From Microcystis novacekii Mn_MB_F_20050700_S1 (lineage in GTDB: Bacteria; Cyanobacteriota; Cyanobacteriia; Cyanobacteriales; Microcystaceae): a stretch of DNA of 32,019 bases. Position 1 is the first letter of the stretch, and every line of letters starts with the position of its first letter. The stretch is from the NCBI GenBank assembly GCA_007096045.1, contig SFAU01000148.1, positions 1 through 32,019 of the forward strand, in the 5' to 3' direction. Under the pieces are notes generated by a model, which saw only the letters and a list, made by a program, of their open reading frames with translations, was not told where the DNA came from and did no database searches. This document shows positions 6,939 through 14,664 of this stretch, in pieces. A program made the position numbers and the translations under genes.

Positions 6939-8821
6939 CCCCGTGCGACAAATCTGACTTTGGGGGAGCCCTCAATCATAGTTGCTGCAAATTGAGCAGA
7001 AGTGAAATTATTTGCAAGTTGTAAAGCCGCTTTGAGCCTGTTGGCCATGTCCTGAATATTAATCACTCCTAGATCATTGCGGAAAGGAACGTCGATATTA
7101 CCATCCATTTGCCCACCGTCGAGTTTTCTTAACCCTTTAGTAATCTTAGCTCCCTTTTGAATCGGATTTACACCACAATTAACGGATGATGCCTTAATGG
7201 AAATATCAAGGGTCTTGACTTCCCCCGCAAACAAACAAAGTAAGATCTGATCTGATAGGAGATCTCTTCGGATTATCTTTAGTTTATTCTGCGGTACAGC
7301 AAAATCATAGCCAGTTACGCGATCGCTGTAACCTTCTACTTCCAAACCAGGCCAACCGGATACGACTTCTGAACGTAACAAAAAGCCGGTAATAGTTTGA
7401 TCAGCGTAAGCTCTGCCCTGCTTTAAACTCCGAGTTCTGACATCCATTTTTAAGTCCTCTTTAGTAACTCGTCCGATACTAAAAGCCCCATCTTGTAAAC
7501 AGTCAACCCAATAGGAATCCACCCAAAAGAAGCGTAGAGATTCGAGGGGAAGTAACCGCTCATCAGGAACCAGATAGTTAAAAGGAACGTTTTTAAGTAA
7601 TTCCAAATCTTGAAACCAAGTAGCGATCGCTGTTGGTAGTTCCTGGTTAATTTCAGTTGTGCCTTGAAAAGGTAGATGAAGGATATATTGCTGTATCTTA
7701 TGTAAGTCGTGAGCTTTGGAACGTTTCCAGTTAAAAATCTCGACAGCAAGGGGTTGATTTTGTAGAGTCAGCATTCGTCCTAATTGCCAAGCCATAGAGT
7801 ATGAAACGTCAAACATACCCGTACTAGAATCATAACGTATCAACTCATCAGCCATTGCGACAGAAGCGGCTAGGTTATCTTGGCTTTGTCCTGTACTTAA
7901 AGGACTATGATACCAAGAAACGGTTTGAGAGCCTTGTCGTAGATCGTGGTGGAGAGGTACATAACCTAAATCTAGGTATTGCTTCGCTGCATCATTACCG
8001 AAGGAGGGAAGTCTGAGGGTGTCGGGGTCGCGATTAATTTCTTTGAGCAGGGCATCGAAATTGTGCTTACTATCAACACAGGTAAAGCTCCAACTGGTAA
8101 GGCTGACTAAACGGATTAAATCGTTATTTCCTGCACCTTGATAGTCAAATGTTCCGTTATTGTAGCGCTCTTCCAGGGCGACTAAATGAACGGTACTTAC
8201 TTCCCCTTTTTTGGGTAAACGGTTGCCTAAAATAGTGGCTAAAGGTTCACTGAGAGGTTTATCATTCTCGTCGGTTATTTGATTCACAGACGCAAGGAGA
8301 GTTAGATCTTTTTCCGTGGGTAGAATCTTTTCTAAAATGTGTTTAGGGACATCAATTACAGTCAGGACATCTTCACCATTTTGCCCTGGCTCGTAGTCAA
8401 ATTTGGGGAATTTAATGTTACCAGAAGTTTCTTTGAGTTCCTTTAATTTAATTGTTTTTGGTTCAGGCTTCTCTGATTCCTGAAACAGAAGAAGAGCTAA
8501 CCAAGGGAGATCAGAATCTGTTGATTTGATAGTGCGCTCCCAAGGCAGGGTACCGCGTTTGAGGATGATATGGGGCAAGGCATTAGAATACTCACCTAAG
8601 TTTCCCGCAGGGGGAAAAACGGCATAAATGGCATCAGGAGTTAGGGGAGCAAACCGGTGGCCATCTACATAAAAGGTAAGCTCTTTACTGAATGTCTGCT
8701 CAGGTATTTTGTTGGATTGTTGGGTTTTAACTTTTTGTTCAACCTCGACTGTATAAGTACCACTATCTAGGGGAGGTTGACGATATTCGATAAATTGAAC
8801 TTTAACTGTTGATGTGGACAT
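6935..8821 (-). CDS. uncharacterised 628-aa protein, last gene of the fibre cluster
   Basis: I do not recognise a named domain. The protein is soluble, with no signal peptide and no membrane helix. Visible landmarks are FAPLTPDAIYAVFPPAGNLGEYSNALPHIILKR-type text near residues 57-90, where the spacing of PPAG, LPHI and LPWER looks like a conserved core, SWSFTCV around 242, and a beta-rich C-terminal part with two Cys. It carries the pattern of a long structural or scaffold protein rather than an enzyme, but that is an impression. It follows the DUF6603-like gene by 129 bp, with a heptanucleotide array in the spacer and no clear Shine-Dalgarno. Its TAG stop lies in the terminal bases of mobile repeat R4, so the end may have been trimmed or replaced. 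Shared strand and tight order suggest it works with the five upstream genes. Confidence 0.8.
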   Translation of the reverse strand: MSTSTVKVQFIEYRQPPLDSGTYTVEVEQKVKTQQSNKIPEQTFSKELTFYVDGHRFAPLTPDAIYAVFPPAGNLGEYSNALPHIILKRGTLPWERTIKSTDSDLPWLALLLFQESEKPEPKTIKLKELKETSGNIKFPKFDYEPGQNGEDVLTVIDVPKHILEKILPTEKDLTLLASVNQITDENDKPLSEPLATILGNRLPKKGEVSTVHLVALEERYNNGTFDYQGAGNNDLIRLVSLTSWSFTCVDSKHNFDALLKEINRDPDTLRLPSFGNDAAKQYLDLGYVPLHHDLRQGSQTVSWYHSPLSTGQSQDNLAASVAMADELIRYDSSTGMFDVSYSMAWQLGRMLTLQNQPLAVEIFNWKRSKAHDLHKIQQYILHLPFQGTTEINQELPTAIATWFQDLELLKNVPFNYLVPDERLLPLESLRFFWVDSYWVDCLQDGAFSIGRVTKEDLKMDVRTRSLKQGRAYADQTITGFLLRSEVVSGWPGLEVEGYSDRVTGYDFAVPQNKLKIIRRDLLSDQILLCLFAGEVKTLDISIKASSVNCGVNPIQKGAKITKGLRKLDGGQMDGNIDVPFRNDLGVINIQDMANRLKAALQLANNFTSAQFAATMIEGSPKVRFVARG

Positions 8822-8830
8822 GATTAATTG

Positions 8831-8858
8831 ATTGTGGATTGTGGATTGTGGATTGAAG
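8831..8858. repeat. heptanucleotide array (ATTGTGG)3 plus a variant
   Basis: ATTGTGG occurs three times exactly, followed by ATTGAAG. It sits immediately upstream of the 628-aa gene start, where a ribosome site would be expected. It belongs to the STRR style seen also at 2755 and 28636. Confidence 0.8.
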
Positions 8859-8950
8859 TTAGAGAGTGGGAAAGAGGGGGGAGTTTTAGGAGTTTTCTAA
8901 CTCTAGAATACCCGGTTTAAATGCGTAACTGCTTACCTCCCCTACCTCAA

Positions 8951-11900
8951 TTACGCTTTAATCTGGGGTGCAATGACAAAAGAATTAGCCACTGAATCAG
9001 TTAATTTAACATCATCGGTTAGATTAAAGCCGAGAGATTGGAGCAGATTGTTGCGCTTATTCTGAGTATTGGTGCTGACAATGTTGTTGTTGATGGCTGT
9101 AGTTCGAGCTTCATTGTCGGTAGAAACCCCAGAAAAAGCCGTCATTTGTTGCCAAGCGTAAACATTATTTATGCAGTAGGTATCGTGTTCCAATTTCTTG
9201 ACATCAATACTATTGGTGCTACAGGCATCTTCCTTGATTTGAGGAACAATCCGGAAACCGGAGAGGATGTTCTTAACAAATTGCTGATCATTAGCTTCAG
9301 GGAGAAGAATTCGTTCTGATTTTTTACCCTTTACTGTGACCTCTTTAACTTTAGCATCGCCCCAAAGTGCGGTTGGCACATCTTGAGTTATCGGGATAAA
9401 TCGGAACTGGTTCCGATCAACAGGTTGTGAGTTTCCTGCCTTTGTCTTCCGGGTAATTTTGATGTTGTAGCTGCTGTCGAGTTGCTCCTTTTTAATGCCC
9501 ATGGAACGAACGCCAAAATCGGTGTTCGCATTGCTAACCGGGAGAGGTTCGGTATCTTGGGTATTTTTTTGGTAAGATGCTTTCTTGCTGGGGATAGCAG
9601 AATTAACTACTAGCTCTAACTCTTTGGGATTGACGACAAAGGCGACTTCTTTGGTTGTTGCTGGGGAGAGTTGTTTAGTGACTCCTTGATTGACAACAAC
9701 ACTACAAACGTCTGCAGCTGTTGATGAACCTTGTGCTGTTGATTTCGCAGGGGGTAAGAAGGAACTTTGGAAACTTTCCCAATCGATAGGCTCTGGCAAG
9801 CGAGAAGATTGATCGCCAAATTCCACAGTGACTTTGACGAAGATAATTCTAAATGTGGCTGTACCGGCAAATTCTGGACCCCACAAATGCAGTTGCACCC
9901 CTAAACTAACAGGTCCGAGTATTCCAAAGCCAGCTTGGATTCGGATTTGTACTAGGATTTCGTAGTAGTAGGGTTTCCAAGAGATGAGGAAATGAGCCTC
10001 AGCGACAAAGTTAGCCCACAGTTTACCAAGTTTGAAATTGGCTTCTAGTCGGCCACCGGCCATGATGGCATGAGCGCACAGAGCAAAGTATTTTTCTCCC
10101 TTGAGGGATAGACAATCTCCGACTTTCCAGTGGAAACCGAGACGAGGGACTGTAGGATAGTGGGCAGGTTTTTTGAATAGGGGGTGATAACCACCTAAAG
10201 TAATGACAAAATCACCGGCATGAGGGCCAGAAACCCAGAGACAGACGGCAAAGCCACCAGTTAAGCGACAATCTGGGGATAAGAGATAGCAATCCGAGGC
10301 TAATTGACCTTCTATGGAGATTACTCCTTCACTCAGAGAAAATCTGGCTCGTAGGAGCATCGTCATATTGAGAATACAGCTTGTATTTTTCGAGTCTTTT
10401 GCCGGAGTGGGAATTTTCATCTTGGCAATTCCCAACAAGTTGATCTCGAAATCATCCCCCAAGGCGACAGTTAGCAGCGCAAAGCAGTCTAACATCTTGA
10501 AGCAGGTAAACTTGAGTCCGATGGCAACAAAGCCGGAGCCGATGGATATGGGCATATATTTATCCATCTCGCCCAGTTTTTTGGTAATCAGTTCACTATC
10601 ATCGGAAAATTTCTTGTCGGTGGGTTTTACTGCTTCGGCAACTAGGGGAAAATCTAGTAACTTGTCGATGGAGGGTACTTTTAGATAGCGGTTGTAGCCG
10701 AAACCCAGAGCAAATCCCGTGATAATGAAGGAGGGATCAACTATTATAGTGACGTGAAGAACGGCATATAGAAATAGGGAGGGTTCACCGTCGTAGTAGG
10801 CATAGGCACCGATGGCGCTGACACCAAAACTTTTACCTGCTAGATCAAATTTGAGGCTGGCTAAACCCAGATATTCTGTGTATTTTATGCCGTTTTTTTC
10901 TTTGTCGGCACGCAGTAAGGCTCCGCTTATTTCAATACTTGGATTTTTGTATTCTATGCCAATGCCCGATATTTTAAAGGATGGCGTTAAGTCGTCTAAG
11001 GAAATCCCGACTCCTAAATCGTCGCAAGAAAGGGTCAAACCAGCGATTTTGAGGACAGCATCAATGACGATGGCTATTTCTGCCTCGTCGTTTTGTTCCT
11101 CATATTGGAAGCCAATTTGTTTGAGTGAAAACGGGCCGAAGGTTTTGTCTATATCAAACCAAACGGCTAAGTTGCTGTTGGTGACTTCTTCTTCTTCTTC
11201 TTCTCCACCAGGAGCTAATTCTTCTTGTTCTTCTTCTGCTTGTTGTGGACTTATCGACAAGCTCAAAATCTTAGCAGCATCGGGTAATCCCAATTTACCT
11301 GATAAGCTTAAACCTTTACGGACAGAGCGTTTGGCTTCGCTTTCGTCTGTACCCACTTTTTTGGGAACCGGCATTGGGGGGATGAGTTTTTCTTTTTCTT
11401 TTTCTTTTTCTTTTTCTTCTTCTTCCTCTTCTTCTTCTTTGTCAGGGATTTTGTCGTTTAAAACGCGAATTTCTTTGATGCTAAAGGCTTTAGAAGCGAC
11501 GACGAGTCGCAGGGACGGAACTAATTCTTCTTTCCCGACTTCATCGGAGATTAAATCACCCACTACGGGAAGGGATTTTAATTTGATCTTGGTGGCGATA
11601 TCTAAATCTAGGACAAACAGCCATTCTCCTTTACTTGTTTTCTGTTCTTTCCGGTAAATCACCATCAAATTTTTGAAATTGATGGATTTATCCTTGAGTC
11701 CACTTGGTAACAAGTCAGCCATGCTTGCATCGAGGGTTTTCATCAAATCATGGAGGGTGATTTTGAAGGGTTCCTCTCTTTCTTCTTTGTAAGCTGTATA
11801 GGCGACAATGGTTTTACCTTTATCTGGTGATTTATCAGGTTTAGTTTCACAGACAAAGTCGATGTCTTCCCCGAGAGAAATTGTTATTTTTGGACCTTTT

Positions 11901-11977
11901 TCTGGTGAGTCATCTGAGGCTGTTGAAAGACCTTCTTCTAGTTTTTCTTTTAATTTGGGTTCGGTGTTTGTAGCCAT
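8951..11977 (-). CDS. DUF6603-like 1008-aa protein with Lys/Glu-rich linker
   Basis: A large soluble protein without a signal peptide (starts MATNTEPKLKEKLEEG). The N-terminal 170 residues are mixed alpha/beta. A highly charged linker follows (about 179-197, runs of E then KEKEKEKEK) and a second acidic stretch near 246-264. The central part, about 270-745, is almost all beta strand and Gly-rich. It contains FVITLGGYHPLFKKPAHYP, then RLGFHWKVGD, AIMAGGRLEANFKLG and LGVQLHLWGPEFAGTATF, in the order I associate with DUF6603 proteins of bacteria and fungi (family memory, not a search). The C-terminal 250 residues are less ordered and Ser/Thr/Asn-rich. No catalytic motif is visible, and the function of DUF6603 is unknown to me. 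It sits between the S74 fibre gene (50 bp upstream) and the 628-aa gene. The repeated beta pattern would suit a large barrel, shell or lipid-contact surface. Confidence 0.78.
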   Translation of the reverse strand: MATNTEPKLKEKLEEGLSTASDDSPEKGPKITISLGEDIDFVCETKPDKSPDKGKTIVAYTAYKEEREEPFKITLHDLMKTLDASMADLLPSGLKDKSINFKNLMVIYRKEQKTSKGEWLFVLDLDIATKIKLKSLPVVGDLISDEVGKEELVPSLRLVVASKAFSIKEIRVLNDKIPDKEEEEEEEEKEKEKEKEKLIPPMPVPKKVGTDESEAKRSVRKGLSLSGKLGLPDAAKILSLSISPQQAEEEQEELAPGGEEEEEEVTNSNLAVWFDIDKTFGPFSLKQIGFQYEEQNDEAEIAIVIDAVLKIAGLTLSCDDLGVGISLDDLTPSFKISGIGIEYKNPSIEISGALLRADKEKNGIKYTEYLGLASLKFDLAGKSFGVSAIGAYAYYDGEPSLFLYAVLHVTIIVDPSFIITGFALGFGYNRYLKVPSIDKLLDFPLVAEAVKPTDKKFSDDSELITKKLGEMDKYMPISIGSGFVAIGLKFTCFKMLDCFALLTVALGDDFEINLLGIAKMKIPTPAKDSKNTSCILNMTMLLRARFSLSEGVISIEGQLASDCYLLSPDCRLTGGFAVCLWVSGPHAGDFVITLGGYHPLFKKPAHYPTVPRLGFHWKVGDCLSLKGEKYFALCAHAIMAGGRLEANFKLGKLWANFVAEAHFLISWKPYYYEILVQIRIQAGFGILGPVSLGVQLHLWGPEFAGTATFRIIFVKVTVEFGDQSSRLPEPIDWESFQSSFLPPAKSTAQGSSTAADVCSVVVNQGVTKQLSPATTKEVAFVVNPKELELVVNSAIPSKKASYQKNTQDTEPLPVSNANTDFGVRSMGIKKEQLDSSYNIKITRKTKAGNSQPVDRNQFRFIPITQDVPTALWGDAKVKEVTVKGKKSERILLPEANDQQFVKNILSGFRIVPQIKEDACSTNSIDVKKLEHDTYCINNVYAWQQMTAFSGVSTDNEARTTAINNNIVSTNTQNKRNNLLQSLGFNLTDDVKLTDSVANSFVIAPQIKA
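11388..11438. repeat. simple-sequence tract coding KE/E runs
   Basis: On the plus strand, repeats of CTTTTT then CTT. The 6-bp and 3-bp units code KEKEKE and EEEE on the minus strand. Changes in copy number would lengthen or shorten the charged linker without a frameshift. Confidence 0.75.
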
Positions 11978-12027
11978 GTTTTTTTTGGGGGTGGTTGATA
12001 AGTTTTAAGAGTGAAGAATGAAAAATT

Positions 12028-14574
12028 CTACTGACCAGCGGTGAGTTTCTGATTTAACTCATTAACTTTGTTCTCAAGTCGTTCCAAATAACTTTGTTGA
12101 CTCTTGACGACTTCATTCAAATAGATACACATCTTCTTATATTGAATACCATCCGGCCGCCCAGATCGGTCATAAACAACTAGACTTTTTAGCCCAAGCT
12201 GGTCAAGCTCCTCAGCTATATAGCCAAATTGCCATTCATCTTCATTTCCATGACCTTCCTTCATTTGGTACGCTTTAGGTTCTAAGCTCAATATTTTTTG
12301 GAAATCATCTTCTAAGGGCATTATGTTTTGTTTGTATCTTTCAGATGATCCTTCGCGGGCAATATAATTCAAATGCGCGTTGGGATCTTCCGATCGTTTA
12401 TAGGCCGCCCATGTCACATCATACTCTGAAGATCCATTCCAAACTGGTACAGAGTCTACACGAATAGCTCCTACAACATGAAGTTTAGCTTGGGGATCTG
12501 TCGTACCGATGCCAACCTTGCCACCTCTTTTTAAAGTGATTCCTTGACCCCAATCCCAAGTATCATCATCACCACTCTTGTCATGGGTGATTTGCAGAAA
12601 TCCTTCACCCTCTGTACGACAGTGAAATATGAATTTTTTGTTTATTTCATCCTTCCCTAAAATTAAATCGCCGACAACCTGAAGTTTGCGTTTAGGCCTA
12701 GACGTACCGATGCCGACATTGCCCTGTTTATCAAATCGCACGCGCTCTATATTATCTGTGTAAATAGCTAATATGCCATCTCCTTGCTGCTGTAGCCCCG
12801 TGTCATCATCACCAATTGCTAGATGAATTTTAGGAGTTGTAGTACCAATGCCGACCTTGCCACTGATAACTGCATTCCCACCATTTACATGAAGTTTAGC
12901 TTGGGGATTCGTAATACCGATGCCGACACTAGTACTATCTAAATTAATCTGAGTATCAGCATGAATCAATAACTTTTTATCTTCATTTTCTGTGAGATAA
13001 ACCTCATCCTGATCGCCAAAATTTAATTGCGCTCCCACTCCATGATTATTTGGACCTATCAAACGTAATGTTTTTTTATCTGTGCTGTATATGGTTAATC
13101 GATGTGAAATATCCGTAAGACCAATGCCGACTTTACCATCAGAATTAATCCGCACTCGCTCTGCGTTATTTGTGTAAATAGCTAATATGCCATCTCCTTG
13201 CTGCTGTAGTCCGGTGTCGTTATCACCAATTGCTAGATCAATTTGAGGATTCGTAGTACGGATAGCGACCCTACCACTAATAACCGCATCCCCACCATTC
13301 ACATGAAGTTTAGCTGCGGGAGAGTTTGTACCGATACCAACACTACCCTGATTATTAACTCGCACCCGCTCTGAATTATTTGTGTAAATAGCTAATTCGC
13401 CATCTCCTTGCTGCTGTAGTCCGGTGTCATTATCACCAATTGCTAGATGAATACGGGGGTCATTATTCCGAATCCCAACATTCTGCCCACTATACAAAAG
13501 TGGCGTTTTTTCGATGGGTATAACTAGCCGACCATCGGGATAGCTACCAATATTTTGATAGTCAATATATATACAAGCTAGTCCAGAAGCACTGCTTGTC
13601 ACTAAATTGCTAATTGTTAGCTCAATTCCCTGTCCTTCTGTTAATTGGTTTATCTTGGGTGTAAAACTCCACTGAGGGGTATTCGCCGTATGTTCTGATG
13701 CCCAAGAATTGGTATCTGTTACTGCGATTTGAACGCCGTTTAACTGGGTAGTTGTTTTCACCAGTGCGTCTGGATGATCTCCCCGCTCAAAGCTGACAAT
13801 AAACTTTGAACTTTGGTTTAATAAGAGAATTGGTCGCGTGTTATTAGACAAAGGAGAATTGAATACCTTTAATCTCAGAGTGTTTTGAGTAGTTCCATCA
13901 TTGAGAATCGCATTAGAACCTAAGACCCGAAATTGTAAAGGAATTTGCGTCTTGCTGGGATAATTGATGACAGAAACTGTTATTCTGGAGCTTACTTTAT
14001 CCTCAATTACTTCCTCGTTTTCTCCCTGCAAAACTAGACCAACATCTCTGCCACCATACAGTAATTCAACATTGCTACTTTTAACAGTGCGATTATTAGC
14101 TGTAAGTTTTAAGAATCCTAGCTGAATCTTCTCAGACGGATTTAACTTCAGTTCAGATTGGTGAAGAAAATAAATCGAAAAAAAGCGATCTTCTTCGTCA
14201 TAATTTACTTGCCATTCGCTAGTTGCATCTATTTCTATTTCACTAGGTTTAAGGCCTAAATCTTTTTCCCAACGCAGTTGGAAATGGCTTTTTTTAGCAC
14301 TAGCCGCTCTAGTACCGCCTGCTTGAACAGTCGCTAATTTTGCGGCTATGACATTAGGGTCTTTAAAGATGACGACTTCTTCGCTATCATTAAACACCTC
14401 TAAATACAATTTTGAGGGTTTATTACCATCTTCTAAATAGATGGTGTTACTAATTTCAGCTTGGTTATTTTCTCCGTAATAAAACTGAAATTTCAAAGGC
14501 TCTTGAATCGAAAACTTTTCAAAATCAATGGCCTTTTCGGCTTGACGGATTTCTTCGGGAACTCTGGTAAGCAT
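12028..14574 (-). CDS. fibre-like protein with VGIG repeats and C-terminal peptidase S74 chaperone domain
   Basis: About 848 aa. Residues 1-360 form a beta-rich head nearly parallel to that of the next gene upstream. From about 365 on come fibre-like modules of the type VGIGTxxPxAKLHVNGG plus IHLAIGDDDTGLQQQGDG, as in phage tail fibres and bacterial tail-fibre-domain proteins. The C-terminus has a peptidase S74 (intramolecular chaperone) domain with SSERYKQNIMPLEDDFQKI and FGYIAEELDQLGL, ending in a coiled coil. The Ser and Lys five residues apart in SSERYK match the endosialidase-type self-cleavage dyad. In that family the domain aids trimer folding and then cuts itself off. Start choice: an ATG at 14580 is possible, but the one at 14574 gives the same MLTRVPEEI start and the same AAGGAGTA spacing as the paralogue. 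There is no signal peptide. Confidence 0.85.
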   Translation of the reverse strand: MLTRVPEEIRQAEKAIDFEKFSIQEPLKFQFYYGENNQAEISNTIYLEDGNKPSKLYLEVFNDSEEVVIFKDPNVIAAKLATVQAGGTRAASAKKSHFQLRWEKDLGLKPSEIEIDATSEWQVNYDEEDRFFSIYFLHQSELKLNPSEKIQLGFLKLTANNRTVKSSNVELLYGGRDVGLVLQGENEEVIEDKVSSRITVSVINYPSKTQIPLQFRVLGSNAILNDGTTQNTLRLKVFNSPLSNNTRPILLLNQSSKFIVSFERGDHPDALVKTTTQLNGVQIAVTDTNSWASEHTANTPQWSFTPKINQLTEGQGIELTISNLVTSSASGLACIYIDYQNIGSYPDGRLVIPIEKTPLLYSGQNVGIRNNDPRIHLAIGDNDTGLQQQGDGELAIYTNNSERVRVNNQGSVGIGTNSPAAKLHVNGGDAVISGRVAIRTTNPQIDLAIGDNDTGLQQQGDGILAIYTNNAERVRINSDGKVGIGLTDISHRLTIYSTDKKTLRLIGPNNHGVGAQLNFGDQDEVYLTENEDKKLLIHADTQINLDSTSVGIGITNPQAKLHVNGGNAVISGKVGIGTTTPKIHLAIGDDDTGLQQQGDGILAIYTDNIERVRFDKQGNVGIGTSRPKRKLQVVGDLILGKDEINKKFIFHCRTEGEGFLQITHDKSGDDDTWDWGQGITLKRGGKVGIGTTDPQAKLHVVGAIRVDSVPVWNGSSEYDVTWAAYKRSEDPNAHLNYIAREGSSERYKQNIMPLEDDFQKILSLEPKAYQMKEGHGNEDEWQFGYIAEELDQLGLKSLVVYDRSGRPDGIQYKKMCIYLNEVVKSQQSYLERLENKVNELNQKLTAGQ

Positions 14575-14664
14575 GATCATTACTCCTTGAGAAAAAAGAG
14601 ATTGATGTTTGTGGTTGCGCTTTATTCGCTAATGAGTTTTGAGAATGGACAATCAACAATGCTA

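Noticed and set aside
10812-11657. 281-aa open frame opposite the DUF6603-like gene
   Set aside because: It is the antisense of the acidic and Gly-rich coding sequence, with runs of Ser/Phe produced by the KE tract; no start signal.
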